The position numbers and the translations under genes were made by a program. A stretch of 64,000 nucleotides of DNA, taken from positions 1 to 64,000 of the forward strand of contig JAEWYT010000215.1 of NCBI GenBank assembly GCA_023458595.1. The letters run 5' to 3'. Position 1 is the first letter of the stretch. Every line of letters starts with the position of its first letter. The notes beneath the pieces were generated by a model. That model saw nothing but the letters and a program-made list of their open reading frames with translations, was not told the origin of the DNA and did not search any database. Below are positions 22,924 through 33,080 of this stretch, in pieces. This stretch comes from Pseudomonadota bacterium. GTDB taxonomy: Bacteria; Pseudomonadota; Alphaproteobacteria; Rhizobiales; Tepidamorphaceae.

Positions 22924-23493
22924 TTACCGATTCCGCCCGTGATACTCCGGATTCGGGCGCATGTCGGTCGCCGTCGCCATCCGGTTCGACATGTTGAAGA
23001 AGGCCGCCACCGCCGCGATGTCCCAGATGTCGCGATCGCTGAAGCCGGCGTCGCGCAGCGCCTGGCGGTCCGGCTCGTCCACGGCCCAGGGCGTCTCCGT
23101 GATCTTCCAGGCGAAGTCGAGCATCGCCCTCTGGCGCTTGTCGAGGCCGGCGGCGCGATAGTTCATCACCATCAGTTCGCCCAAGCCGGGATCGCCGGAA
23201 TACTGGCGCACCGCCTGGCCGTGCGCGGTAAGGCAGTAGAAGCAGCGGTTCACGCTGGAGCAGACCACCGCGATCATTTCGCGCTCGAGCTTCGACAGGC
23301 CCGATTCGCCGAGCATCAGGTCGTTGTACATCGCCGTGAAGGCTTCGAGCTTGACCGGATTGAACGCATACGCCTTCAGGACGTTCGGCACCATGCCGAG
23401 CTTTTCGACGCATTTGTCGAAATAGGCCTGCTGACGATCGGTGAGATCGCCTTCCGTTTCGAGGTCGAGCGCAATCACGCGGTCATCCGACAT
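22924..23493 (-). CDS. peroxidase-related AhpD-like (carboxymuconolactone decarboxylase family) protein
   Basis: 189 aa, all-helical AhpD-like fold. Redox motif Cys84-x-x-Cys87 with His91 in NRCFYCLTAHG, preceded by LSKLEREMIAVVCSS, is the signature of uncharacterised peroxidase-related enzymes in this superfamily. It likely acts in peroxide or thiol redox reactions; the substrate is unknown. The ATG at 23493 is preferred over a TTG one codon earlier; GGGAGG is 6 bases upstream. A GTGCTAGC -10-like element lies further upstream at 23536. Divergent from the NAD-GDH gene. Confidence 0.85.
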   Translation of the reverse strand: MSDDRVIALDLETEGDLTDRQQAYFDKCVEKLGMVPNVLKAYAFNPVKLEAFTAMYNDLMLGESGLSKLEREMIAVVCSSVNRCFYCLTAHGQAVRQYSGDPGLGELMVMNYRAAGLDKRQRAMLDFAWKITETPWAVDEPDRQALRDAGFSDRDIWDIAAVAAFFNMSNRMATATDMRPNPEYHGRNR

Positions 23494-23704
23494 CAATGTC
23501 CTCCCGGCTGTCTGGTTGTCGAGTTCGGCCCCGGCACGCTAGCACATCGCCGCGTCCGCCGTGCGGGTCCCCTCGCGCGCCAATGTCGCATCCGTGTCCA
23601 GGCAATGTCTCGACACTGTCGTCATTCTGTCGAACACTCCCGCCAAAGCGGTGAGTCGCACAAACACACTGCCGGAGCCGGGGTAGCGCCCGCGGGGGAA
23701 CGCC

Positions 23705-26700
23705 ATGCTGCAACGCGACGAGGACAGGAGGCGCGCGCTCATCGACGCCGCGCTGAAGGAACTGCCGGGGGGCGCCCGCAAGTCGGCGCTGAGGGCCTTC
23801 GCCGACTGCCTCTATTCCAACGCGGCCTACGAGGATCTGGCGGTCTATTCGCCCGGCGAGCTCGCGCTGCTCGCCGAAGGCGCATGGTCCTTCGGCGGCT
23901 CGCGCCAGCCCGGCACCCACAAGATCCGCGTCTTCGACCCCGATCCGATCGATCCGGAGCCCGAGTCGCCGCTCAACTCGGTGACGGTCGTCGAGATCGT
24001 CAACGACAACATGCCCTTCCTGCTCGATTCGGCGATGGCCGAGCTGCAGGACCGCGGCTACGAGGTCCGCCTCGTGCTGCACCCCATCGTCTGCGTGGAG
24101 CGCGACGCCAAGGGCAAGCGCACGAAGTTCCACGGCTTCCAGCGCCCCGACGCCAGGGCCGAGGTTCTGCGCGAGAGCTTCATCCATATCCACGTCGACC
24201 GCATCGATTCCGATCTCGAGCGCCGCGAGACCGCCGCGGCGCTGGGCCGCGTCGACGACGCGGTGCGCATCGTCGTGCAGGACTGGCGGGCGATGCTTGC
24301 CAGGCTGAAGCAGGAGATCGAGGGCTATCGCAGCAATCCGCCGCCGATCCCCGCCGACGAGATCGCCGAGGCGATCCATTTCCTCGACTGGATCGCCGAC
24401 AACAACTTCACCCTGCTGGGCATGCGCGAATACGCCTTCGTCGGCGGCGTCAAGGACGGCCGCCTGGAGCGCGTCGCTCTCGACGAAGGCGCCGGCTACG
24501 GTATTTTGCGCGACCCCGACGTGCTGGTTCTGCGCCGCGGCCGGGAATGGGTGACCTACACGCCGGAATTGCGCGATTTCCTGATGCAGCCGGTGCCGCT
24601 GATCGTCACCAAGGCGAACGTCAAGTCGCTCGTCCACCGCCGCGTCCACATGGACTATATCGGCGTGAAGACCTTCGACGGCGAGGGCAACCTGACCGGC
24701 GAATTGCGCGTCGTCGGCCTGTTCACCTCGACAGCCTACAACCGCGGCATCCGCTCCATCCCCTATCTCAGGCGCAAGGTCGACCTCGTCATGCGCAAGA
24801 CCGGCTTCGAGCCGGAAAGCCACAACGGCAAGGCGCTGATGAACGTGCTGGAGACCTTCCCGCGCGACGAGCTCTTCCAGATCGACATCGACACGCTCTA
24901 CGAATGGTCGCTGGCGATCCTGCTGCTCGGCGAGCGCCCGCGCATCCGCGTGCTCTACCGCGCCGACAAGTTCGACCGTTTCGTCTCCGCTCTCGTCTAC
25001 GTTCCGCGCGACCGCTACAACACGCATGTGCGGATGGCGATCGGCGATCTGCTCGCCCGTGCGTTCGAGGGCCGCGTCTCGGCGTTCTATCCGTTCTACC
25101 CGGAAGGCGTGCTCACGCGCGTCCACTTCATCATCGGCCGCTACGAAGGCACCTGCCCGACGCCCGACCAGGCCGGTCTCGAGGCCGGGATCGCCAGGCT
25201 CGTGCGCACCTGGTCGGACAACCTGAAGGAGGCCCTCGGCGACGCCCAGGACGTCTTCCGCGCCGCCGAGCTGTTCGATCGCTACAAGGACGCCTTCACC
25301 GGCGCCTACCAGGATGCCTACCCCGCCGAGGTCGCCGTCCGCGACATCTCCATCGTCGAACGGCTGATCGGCGACCGCCGCCTGCTCATCGATTTCCACC
25401 GCCCCGACGTCGACCGGCCCGATCGGCTCGGCCTGAAGCTGTTCCGCCTCGACGATCCGGTGCCCCTGTCGGAGCGGGTGCCGATCCTCGAGAACATGGG
25501 CTTCAAGGTCATCAGCGAGCGCACCTACCGAATCACGCGGCCCGATACCGAAACCGCCGCCGAGATCTGGCTGCACGACATGGCGCTGGAACGCGCCGAC
25601 GGGGCGGCGATCGACCTCGAAACGCTCGCCGGGCCGCTCGCCGACGGCTTCCTCGCCGTCGTCCTGGGGCAGGCGGAGAACGACGGCTACAACGCCCTGA
25701 TCGTCAAGGCGGGCCTCGCCTGGCGCGACATCGCCACGCTGCGGGCCTATTCGCGCTACCTGCGCCAGGCCCGCGTCCCCTATTCCCAGGACTACATGTG
25801 GCAGACGCTGCAACGCCACGCCGACATCGCCGGCATGCTGGTCGGGTTGTTCCACGTCCGCTTCGCGCCCGATCCGGAGGGCGGCGAGGCGCGCGACGCC
25901 GGCGAGCAGGCGATCGTCGACAGGATCGAGGCCGCGCTCGAGGCCGTGCCGAGCCTCGACGAGGACCGCATCCTGCGCCGCTTCGTCAACCTGATCCGCT
26001 CCACGCTCAGGACCAACTTCTACCAGACCGACAGTCACGGGGGGACGCGCGAGGCCTTCTCGATCAAGCTGTCGAGCGCGCAGGTCGACGAGTTGCCCGA
26101 GCCGCGGCCGCACGTGGAGATCTTCGTCTACAGCCCGCGGGTCGAGGGCGTGCACCTGCGCTTCGGCGAGATCGCCCGCGGGGGCCTGAGATGGTCCGAC
26201 CGGCCGCAGGATTTCCGCACCGAGGTGCTCGGCCTCGTCAAGGCCCAGCAGGTCAAAAACGCCGTCATCGTTCCCGTCGGCGCCAAGGGCGGCTTCGTGC
26301 CGAAGCATCTGCCGACCGGCAACCGCGAGGCGGTGCTCGAGGAGGGCGTCGCCTGCTACAGGATCTTCGTCGGCAGCCTGCTCGACCTGACCGACAACCT
26401 CGTCGAGGGCGACATCGTGCCGCCGGCCCTGACCGTGCGCCACGACGGCGACGACCCCTATCTCGTGGTCGCCGCCGACAAGGGCACGGCGACCTTCTCC
26501 GACATCGCCAACGGCATCTCGCAGGCCCACGACTTCTGGCTCGACGACGCCTTCGCCTCCGGCGGCTCGGCGGGCTACGACCACAAGAAGATGGGCATCA
26601 CCGCGCGCGGCGCCTGGGAGGCGGTGAAACGGCATTTCCGCGAGATGGACGTCGACATCCAGACGACGCCCTTCACCGTCATCGGCGTCGGCGACATGTC

Positions 26701-28558
26701 CGGCGACGTGTTCGGCAATGGCATGCTGCTGTCCGAGCAGATCCGTCTCGTCGCCGCCTTCGACCACCGCGACATCTTCATCGACCCGGACCCGGACGCC
26801 GCGAAGGGCTTCGCCGAGCGCAAGCGCCTGTTCGCCCTGCCGCGCTCGAGCTGGCAGGACTACGACGCCAAGCTGATCTCGAAGGGCGGCGGCGTGTTCT
26901 CGCGCGCGACGAAGGCGATTGCGCTGTCGCCGCAGATGCAGGACCTCCTCGACATCCGCCGCAAGACCGCGACGCCGGCCGAGATCATGTCGGCGATCCT
27001 GAGGCTCGAGGCCGATCTCCTCTGGTTCGGCGGCATCGGCACCTATGTGCGGGCGAGCGAGGAGACCGACGACCACGTCGGCGACCGCGCCAACGACGCG
27101 ATCCGCGTCGGCGCCGCCGAGCTCCGCGTCAAGGTCGTCGGCGAAGGAGCCAATCTCGGCATGACCCAGCTCGCCCGCATCGAATACGCGCTCGCGGGCG
27201 GCCGTCTCAACACCGACGCCATCGACAACTCGGCGGGCGTGAACTCCTCCGACATGGAGGTCAACATCAAGATCGCGCTCGGCGGCGTCGTGCGGTCCGG
27301 GGCGCTCGCGCTGCCCCAGCGCAACAAGCTCCTCGTCGAGATGACGGAGGAAGTCGCCGGCCTCGTGCTGCGCAACAACTACCTGCAGACGCTCGCCCTG
27401 TCGCTGGCGCGGCGGCGCGGGCTCGAGGAGATCGGCTTCCAGCGGCGGCTGATGCGCGATCTCGAGTCGCGCGGCGACCTCGATCGCGCCGTCGAGTACC
27501 TGCCCGACGACGCCGGGCTGCGGGCCCGGGAGACCCGCGGCGAGCCGCTGACGCGGCCCGAGCTCGCCGTGCTCCTCGCCTACGCCAAGCTCGACCTCTA
27601 TTCGCGCCTGCTGACGAGCGAGGTGCCGGACGATCCCTATCTCGGCCGCGAGCTGATGCGCTACTTCCCCGAGCGGTTGCAGTCGCGGTATCCGGACGCG
27701 ATCGAGGGCCACCGGCTGCGCCGCGAGATCATCTCGACGATGCTGGCGAACTCGATGATCAACCGCTGCGGGCCGACCATGATCGTCCGCCTCGCCGACG
27801 AAACGGGCGCCGACGTGCCGGAGATCGCCGCGGCCTTCGCCGCCGCCCGCAACGCCTTCGGCCTCACGGAGGTGAACTCCGAGGTCGACGCGCTCGACAA
27901 CAGGATTTCAGGCGAATTGCAGCTCGACCTCTACGCCAGCCTGCAGGACCTGCTCCTGCGCGCCACCGCCTGGTTCCTGCGCAACGTCGACCTCACGCAG
28001 GGCCTCGCCGAGGTCATCGACCACTATCGCAAGGCGACCGCCAGGCTCACCAGGGACCTGGCCAAGGTGGTTCCCGCCGAGGCCTCCGAGCGGATCGCCG
28101 CGAGCCGCGACGAGCTGGTGGCCGCGGGCCTGCCGGAAGACCTCGCGACCCGTGCGGCCGGCGCCCAGTGGCTATCGCGCGCGCCCGATATCGTTCTGGT
28201 TTCGGACCGCACCGGCAAACCGCTCAACGCGGTCGCGGAGACGTTCTTCGCCTTCTCCGCGCATTTCCGCGTCGACGACCTGACCGGCACCACCCGCACG
28301 CTGACCGCCGTCGACTACTACGACCGGCTCGCCCTCAACCGCACCCTCGATCTCATCCACGAGGCGCAGCGCAAACTGGTCGCCGAGGTGCTGGCGACGG
28401 GCAAGAAGGGCAAGCCGGCGCTCGACGCCTGGATCGCCGCACGCGGCGAGAGCGTGACGCGCATGGCCGGTGCGATCGCCGACATAGAGCGCGGACCGAT
28501 GAGCCTGTCGCGCCTCGCCGTGGCGGCGAGCCTGTTCAACGACCTGACCGGCGAGTGA
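23705..28558 (+). CDS. gdhB: NAD-specific glutamate dehydrogenase, large (about 180 kDa) type
   Basis: 1617 aa. It oxidatively deaminates glutamate to 2-oxoglutarate for catabolism. The long N-terminal region carries ACT-like regulatory domains (NDNMPFLLDSAMAELQDRGYEVRL; FHRPDVDRPDRLGLKLF). The catalytic core shows VHLRFGEIARGGLRWSDRPQDFRTEVLGL, QQVKNAVIVPVGAKGGFV and VVAADKGTATFSDIAN, then the NAD-binding region TVIGVGDMSGDVFGNGML and VVGEGANLGMTQLARIEYA. The helical C-terminal region ends SLFNDLTGE. Full length and uninterrupted. GGGGGAAC precedes the ATG. Confidence 0.97.
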   Translation: MLQRDEDRRRALIDAALKELPGGARKSALRAFADCLYSNAAYEDLAVYSPGELALLAEGAWSFGGSRQPGTHKIRVFDPDPIDPEPESPLNSVTVVEIVNDNMPFLLDSAMAELQDRGYEVRLVLHPIVCVERDAKGKRTKFHGFQRPDARAEVLRESFIHIHVDRIDSDLERRETAAALGRVDDAVRIVVQDWRAMLARLKQEIEGYRSNPPPIPADEIAEAIHFLDWIADNNFTLLGMREYAFVGGVKDGRLERVALDEGAGYGILRDPDVLVLRRGREWVTYTPELRDFLMQPVPLIVTKANVKSLVHRRVHMDYIGVKTFDGEGNLTGELRVVGLFTSTAYNRGIRSIPYLRRKVDLVMRKTGFEPESHNGKALMNVLETFPRDELFQIDIDTLYEWSLAILLLGERPRIRVLYRADKFDRFVSALVYVPRDRYNTHVRMAIGDLLARAFEGRVSAFYPFYPEGVLTRVHFIIGRYEGTCPTPDQAGLEAGIARLVRTWSDNLKEALGDAQDVFRAAELFDRYKDAFTGAYQDAYPAEVAVRDISIVERLIGDRRLLIDFHRPDVDRPDRLGLKLFRLDDPVPLSERVPILENMGFKVISERTYRITRPDTETAAEIWLHDMALERADGAAIDLETLAGPLADGFLAVVLGQAENDGYNALIVKAGLAWRDIATLRAYSRYLRQARVPYSQDYMWQTLQRHADIAGMLVGLFHVRFAPDPEGGEARDAGEQAIVDRIEAALEAVPSLDEDRILRRFVNLIRSTLRTNFYQTDSHGGTREAFSIKLSSAQVDELPEPRPHVEIFVYSPRVEGVHLRFGEIARGGLRWSDRPQDFRTEVLGLVKAQQVKNAVIVPVGAKGGFVPKHLPTGNREAVLEEGVACYRIFVGSLLDLTDNLVEGDIVPPALTVRHDGDDPYLVVAADKGTATFSDIANGISQAHDFWLDDAFASGGSAGYDHKKMGITARGAWEAVKRHFREMDVDIQTTPFTVIGVGDMSGDVFGNGMLLSEQIRLVAAFDHRDIFIDPDPDAAKGFAERKRLFALPRSSWQDYDAKLISKGGGVFSRATKAIALSPQMQDLLDIRRKTATPAEIMSAILRLEADLLWFGGIGTYVRASEETDDHVGDRANDAIRVGAAELRVKVVGEGANLGMTQLARIEYALAGGRLNTDAIDNSAGVNSSDMEVNIKIALGGVVRSGALALPQRNKLLVEMTEEVAGLVLRNNYLQTLALSLARRRGLEEIGFQRRLMRDLESRGDLDRAVEYLPDDAGLRARETRGEPLTRPELAVLLAYAKLDLYSRLLTSEVPDDPYLGRELMRYFPERLQSRYPDAIEGHRLRREIISTMLANSMINRCGPTMIVRLADETGADVPEIAAAFAAARNAFGLTEVNSEVDALDNRISGELQLDLYASLQDLLLRATAWFLRNVDLTQGLAEVIDHYRKATARLTRDLAKVVPAEASERIAASRDELVAAGLPEDLATRAAGAQWLSRAPDIVLVSDRTGKPLNAVAETFFAFSAHFRVDDLTGTTRTLTAVDYYDRLALNRTLDLIHEAQRKLVAEVLATGKKGKPALDAWIAARGESVTRMAGAIADIERGPMSLSRLAVAASLFNDLTGE

Positions 28559-28564
28559 GGCCGG

Positions 28565-29449
28565 CTACCTGCCCGACGGGATCAGCACGTCACGAAGGAA
28601 CGCGCGGAAGCGATCGTAGGCGACCTTCGCGAATTGCGGATCGTACACCGACGTCGACCCGGGCAGCACGTCGGGGCGGTCGAAGGCGTGCGTCGCCCCG
28701 TCGATCACCTCGACGTCGACCGGCGCCCCTTCTTCGACCATCAGCGCGTAGGCTTCGTTGCAGGGCGCCGGATCGGCCGTGGCGTCCTTGGTGCCGTGGA
28801 TCGCCCATGTCGGCAGCGGCTCGATCTCGCCGGTCTCCGGGGCGAGCGCGGGGAACCCGCAATAGGGATAGGTCAGGTAGACCGACGTCAGACCGGCGAA
28901 GGCGTCCTTCGGCCACTCGGTCAGGCTGTAGGGCACGAGCTTCTGCGGCGGCATGGCGAGATAGTCCATTACCGTCCAGCCGCCGTGACTCCAGCCGGCG
29001 ACCGCGATGCGGTGCGGATCGACGTAGGGCAGGCTGCGGGCGAAGGGCACGGTCACCGCGACGTCCCCGGCCCGCTCGGCGCCGCGCAGCACCCAGCCCG
29101 GGCAGACGTCCGCGTAGGCCTCCGCGGAATCGATGTTGCGGGGCTTCAGGCTGTCGACGATGATCGCCACGACGCCTTCCGACCTGGCGATGTCGGCGTA
29201 GATGCCCATCAGCGGCCGGCGCTTGTCGCCGTTCCACAGCCCTTCGCAGCCGTGATAGAGCAACACCGCCGGGAACGGTCCGTCGCCGTCCGGCCTGACG
29301 ATCTCGATGTCCGGTTCCAGCAGCGCCAGGAGCCGCTCGGGGCTGCGCTTCCGGTCGAGGCCCCCGGTTAGCGACAGCCACACATAGACGGCGCCGCCGG
29401 CAACGACGACGACCGCAACCATCAGGATCGAAACGAATATGCGCCGCAT
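28565..29449 (-). CDS. dienelactone hydrolase-like alpha/beta hydrolase, membrane-anchored
   Basis: 294 aa from MRRIFVSILM. Residues 5-27 are a signal anchor. The hydrolase domain has VLLYHGCEG, nucleophile Ser154 in VAGWSHGGWTV (serine rather than the cysteine of true dienelactone hydrolases), TWAIHGTKDATADP and the catalytic His in DGATHAFDRPD. Probably an extracytoplasmic esterase; substrate unknown. Convergent with the GDH gene (6-base gap) and 23 bases after purH, so possibly read through from it. Confidence 0.82.
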   Translation of the reverse strand: MRRIFVSILMVAVVVVAGGAVYVWLSLTGGLDRKRSPERLLALLEPDIEIVRPDGDGPFPAVLLYHGCEGLWNGDKRRPLMGIYADIARSEGVVAIIVDSLKPRNIDSAEAYADVCPGWVLRGAERAGDVAVTVPFARSLPYVDPHRIAVAGWSHGGWTVMDYLAMPPQKLVPYSLTEWPKDAFAGLTSVYLTYPYCGFPALAPETGEIEPLPTWAIHGTKDATADPAPCNEAYALMVEEGAPVDVEVIDGATHAFDRPDVLPGSTSVYDPQFAKVAYDRFRAFLRDVLIPSGR

Positions 29450-29472
29450 CCTGGAAGTGTACCCTCTCGTTC

Positions 29473-31074
29473 CTAGTGCCGGAAGTGGCGCATTCCGGTG
29501 AACACCATGGCGAGACCTTTTTCGTCGGCGGCCGCGACGACGTCCTTGTCGTTGACCGAGCCGCCCGGCTGGACCACCGCCGTCGCCCCGGCGCCCGCAG
29601 CCGCCAGCAGGCCGTCGGCGAACGGGAAGAAGGCGTCGGAGGCGACCACCGAGCCTTCCGCGAGCGGACGGGGAAGACCGGCGGCCTTCGCCGCTTCCCC
29701 GGATTTCAGCGCGGCGATGCGGGCGGAATCGACCCGGCTCATCTGGCCCGCGCCGATGCCCGCCGTCGCGCCGTCCCTGACATAGACGATCGCGTTCGAC
29801 TTCACGTGCTTGGCGACCCGCCAGGCGAACAGCATGTCCTTCAGCTCCTGCTCGCTCGGCGCGCGCTTCGTCACGACGCGCAGATCGGCGGCACCGAGGC
29901 GGCCGTTGTCGCGCGACTGCACCAGCAGGCCGCCCGCGACGGAGCGTACCGTCAGCCCCGGCGCGGCCGGATCGGGCAGGCCGCCGGTGACGAGCAGGCG
30001 CAGGTTCTTCTTGCCCGCGACGATCTCGATCGCCTCCGGGCTCGCCGCCGGCGCGACGATCACCTCCGTGAAGATCTCGACGATCTTCCGCGCCGCTTCC
30101 GCGTCGAGCGTCCGGTTGAGCGCGACGATGCCGCCGAAGGCCGAGACCGGATCGCAGCGCAGCGCCAGCTCGTAGGCCTCGAGCAGCGTCGCGCCGGTCG
30201 CGACGCCGCAGGGATTGGCGTGCTTGATGATGGCGACGGCGGCGCTCTCGTCGGGGTCGAACTCGCCGACGAGCTCGAAGGCCGCGTCGGTATCGTTGAT
30301 GTTGTTGTAGGAGAGCGCCTTGCCCTGCAGCTGGCGGGCGGTGGCGACGCCGGGCCGGGCCGGGCCGGGCCGGGACTCGGCCGTCCGGTAGAACCCGGCG
30401 TGCTGGTGCGGGTTCTCGCCATAGCGCAGCGACTCGGCGAGCGTGCCGCCGAAGCTGATCCAGGCCGGGTCGGCCTCGCCGACCTCGTCGGTGAACCAGC
30501 GCGAGATCGCGGCATCGTAGGCCGCCGTCCGCGAGAACGCCTTCGCGGCCAATCGCTGCCGCGTGCCGGCGCTGACCCCTCCCTCGCCGATCTCCTCGAG
30601 GACGCCCGCATAGTCGGCCGGATCGACCAGCACCGTAACCGAGCCGTGGTTCTTGGCCGCCGCGCGGATCATCGCCGGTCCGCCGATATCGATGTTCTCG
30701 ATGCACTCCTCAAATCCCGCCCCGCGCAGGAGGGTCTCCTCGAAGGGGTAGAGGTTGATCGCCAGGAGGTCGATTTCCGGGATGCCGTGCTGGCCGAGCG
30801 CCTTCACGTGATCGGGCCTGGAACGGTCGGCGAGCAGCCCGCCGTGCACCTTCGGATGGAGCGTCTTCACCCGTCCGTCGAGCATTTCGGGAAAGCCGGT
30901 GACGGTCGCCACGTCGACGACGGGGATGCCCGCGCCCTTCAGCGCCCGCGCGGTGCCGCCGGTCGACAGGATCTCGACGTCCCGGTCCGCGAGGGCCCTG
31001 GCGAAGTCGACGATACCGGTCTTGTCGGAAACGGAAACGAGTGCCCGGCGAACGGGCGTCGGCTTGGTCGTCAT
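29473..31074 (-). CDS. purH: bifunctional AICAR formyltransferase / IMP cyclohydrolase
   Basis: Last two steps of de novo IMP synthesis, 533 aa, the normal length. The N-terminal IMP cyclohydrolase (MGS-like) domain has [25 protein letters not shown] and [15 protein letters not shown]. The formyltransferase domain has [12 protein letters not shown], the Lys-His pair of the formyl transfer site in [11 protein letters not shown], and the C-terminal [11 protein letters not shown]. The start is ATG ([20 protein letters not shown]). A GTGCTAAGC element upstream (about 31110) is a possible -10. Confidence 0.97.
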   Translation of the reverse strand: MTTKPTPVRRALVSVSDKTGIVDFARALADRDVEILSTGGTARALKGAGIPVVDVATVTGFPEMLDGRVKTLHPKVHGGLLADRSRPDHVKALGQHGIPEIDLLAINLYPFEETLLRGAGFEECIENIDIGGPAMIRAAAKNHGSVTVLVDPADYAGVLEEIGEGGVSAGTRQRLAAKAFSRTAAYDAAISRWFTDEVGEADPAWISFGGTLAESLRYGENPHQHAGFYRTAESRPGPARPGVATARQLQGKALSYNNINDTDAAFELVGEFDPDESAAVAIIKHANPCGVATGATLLEAYELALRCDPVSAFGGIVALNRTLDAEAARKIVEIFTEVIVAPAASPEAIEIVAGKKNLRLLVTGGLPDPAAPGLTVRSVAGGLLVQSRDNGRLGAADLRVVTKRAPSEQELKDMLFAWRVAKHVKSNAIVYVRDGATAGIGAGQMSRVDSARIAALKSGEAAKAAGLPRPLAEGSVVASDAFFPFADGLLAAAGAGATAVVQPGGSVNDKDVVAAADEKGLAMVFTGMRHFRH

Positions 31075-31130
31075 CGGCGGTTCCTGATGCGGGAGAGGTC
31101 TCGAGCCCGCCGCTTAGCACGATGCCGCGG

Positions 31131-32933
31131 TCAGGTCACGTCCGTGCCTTCGTCGGAAACCGGGATTTCCTCCGGTTCCAGCTCCTCGACGACCGGGACG
31201 AACGGCAGCTCCTCGGTTTCGGCGCCCGGTTCGGCGACCTGCCGGTTCGGGTCGATCCGCTGCAGGCGCCAATTGACGCGGGGGGAATGGCGGCAGCGCC
31301 CGTGCACGACGATCTGGTCGGTGCGGCGCGGTCCGTCGAGGCCGCCGAGATAGACGCTTTCCTCGATGGTGACTTCCGACCCGCCGGCGTAGAACTCCCA
31401 CGGCTCGCCGTGCAACGGCGCGAGGATGACACGGTTGTGGTCGCGCGTCCGGGTCGCCCGCACCAGCGGATGAAGATGGAAGCGGACCGCATAGGACGGA
31501 TTGTCGCTGCCGCCGCCGGCGCTCGAGAACACGTCCTCGCCCTCGATCCGCGAGCCGTCCGGGCCGATCGCCAGCCGGCGCTCGTGAATGATTCCGAAGT
31601 CGCTGCGGTAGCCGTCGTGGCTCGCCGTCAGCAGCACGATATCGTCGTCGTGCCGCTCGACCGTCACGCGGCGCGGCCCCGACAGCATCACCGGCCCGAG
31701 CTTCTTCAGGACCAGCGCGTTCGTGGCGAAGCGGCAGGAGGAGGTGTCCTCGAGCGTCGCGGTCGAATGGGCCGCCGTCGAGCGGGCGACCGACCGCCAG
31801 CTCGCCGAGCCGAAGGCGGGAACGCCGCAATTGACGATGATGCGCTCGGCTGCCGCGGACATCTCGAAGGACAGGCAGCCGGCATGGGCCTCGCGGCTCA
31901 ACGTCGGCGGCGGCGGGGCGCCTGTGTCGACGAGGACGACGGTGTCGCCGGCCTCGAGCCGCTGATAGCCGGAGTAGGACGCGTTCAGCACCGGCGCGCC
32001 GCGAGCCTCGTCATAGGCGAGCAAGGTCGCCAGGACATCGGGATAGGTCGGTCCCATGCCGTTGAAATGGGCGAGCGAGCCGTCATCGTGGCGGAAGAAG
32101 CGCAGCATCGGCATCATCCGGTCGATCGCCGACATCAGCGCCCCCGACGGCGGCATGTCGCGCGCCGCGAAAGTCTGGCGCAGCGGCAGCAGGTCGAGCA
32201 GGACGAGGACGATGGCTTCCGGGTTGCGGCTGACGTGGCCGCCGTCGGGAAGCACCTGGCGGGCGAGCTCCTCGTCGAGTCGGCGCGCCGACTGGCGTAT
32301 CAGCCGCTGGCGCCCGGATATGCACAGGCCCGCATAGCAGAGCGCCATGACGGCGGTGAGCCGCCCGACACCGTCCGGCGCCTCGTCGGCGGTGCGGATC
32401 AGGTAGCGCACCTGGCGCGACAGGGAACGCATGAAGCGGCGGTAGAAATCGTGCTCGGCGCCGCGCAGGACGAGCGGCGAATGGCTGAGCCAGGAGATCA
32501 GCCGCCGCGCCACGATCTCGGGCGCCCAGGCGACCTGGTCCCAGCCGCTATACTCCTCGATCCAGTCGGCGATCAGCGCGCGGGCGTGCAGCCTGGCGAG
32601 CTCGGTGTCGGCGGCGCGCAGGTGGCGCAGCCAGCCGAACCCGTGCAGCGCCCGCTGCCATTCCGGGGTGGGCGCCGGCACCGCGAAGGGCGACCGTCCG
32701 CCGATATCGACGACCGCGCCGGCGAGCGCGAAGTGGCCGGAGTAGAAGTCGGCGGCGACCGTCGGGTCGGTGGTGCGCAGATCCTGGGGGGCGACGGTCA
32801 GGCGCTCGGGCGCGCCGCCGGAAAAACGCCAGCGGTAGAACGGGCTCGAATAGGCCGAGAGCATCGAGCGAACCTGATGCCCGGCCATGATCGCGCCGAT
32901 GCGCAAACGGTCGCCGATTGCAATTCCGGCCAT
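31131..32933 (-). CDS. heparinase II/III family protein
   Basis: 600 aa. The N-terminal (alpha/alpha)-toroid part shows GFGWLRHL, ARALIADWIEEY, WAPEIVARRLISWL and LPDGGHVSRNPEAI. The C-terminal heparinase II/III beta-sandwich includes SYSGYQRLEAGDTVVLVDTGAPPPP and AVRFHLHPLVRATR. Members are polysaccharide lyases, but bacterial homologues between rsmB and purH are conserved in Hyphomicrobiales without an assigned substrate. No signal peptide is obvious. The C-terminal 40 residues are acidic (EEIPVSDEGTD). An AT-rich promoter-like stretch (about 33005-33035) lies upstream of the start. Confidence 0.85.
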   Translation of the reverse strand: MAGIAIGDRLRIGAIMAGHQVRSMLSAYSSPFYRWRFSGGAPERLTVAPQDLRTTDPTVAADFYSGHFALAGAVVDIGGRSPFAVPAPTPEWQRALHGFGWLRHLRAADTELARLHARALIADWIEEYSGWDQVAWAPEIVARRLISWLSHSPLVLRGAEHDFYRRFMRSLSRQVRYLIRTADEAPDGVGRLTAVMALCYAGLCISGRQRLIRQSARRLDEELARQVLPDGGHVSRNPEAIVLVLLDLLPLRQTFAARDMPPSGALMSAIDRMMPMLRFFRHDDGSLAHFNGMGPTYPDVLATLLAYDEARGAPVLNASYSGYQRLEAGDTVVLVDTGAPPPPTLSREAHAGCLSFEMSAAAERIIVNCGVPAFGSASWRSVARSTAAHSTATLEDTSSCRFATNALVLKKLGPVMLSGPRRVTVERHDDDIVLLTASHDGYRSDFGIIHERRLAIGPDGSRIEGEDVFSSAGGGSDNPSYAVRFHLHPLVRATRTRDHNRVILAPLHGEPWEFYAGGSEVTIEESVYLGGLDGPRRTDQIVVHGRCRHSPRVNWRLQRIDPNRQVAEPGAETEELPFVPVVEELEPEEIPVSDEGTDVT

Positions 32934-33080
32934 ACGCGCCGCCTACTCTTCCTCGTCCGGGGACGCACGTGCTCGTGCCGCCCAGCCCCCCGCGAGCTAC
33001 AGACTATCGGTAAAAGTTTAATATAATTGAGCTTTAAGCAAGCGCGCCACTCAAAGCCGCCTAACGGTAACCTGCCCGGA

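Noticed and set aside
22762..29163. 2133-codon plus-strand frame over the GDH gene and a 1409-codon antisense frame (23483-27712)
   Set aside because: Both are out-of-frame shadows of the NAD-glutamate dehydrogenase gene, which has all family motifs. The shadow proteins are Arg/Ala/Asp repeats typical of GC-rich alternative frames.
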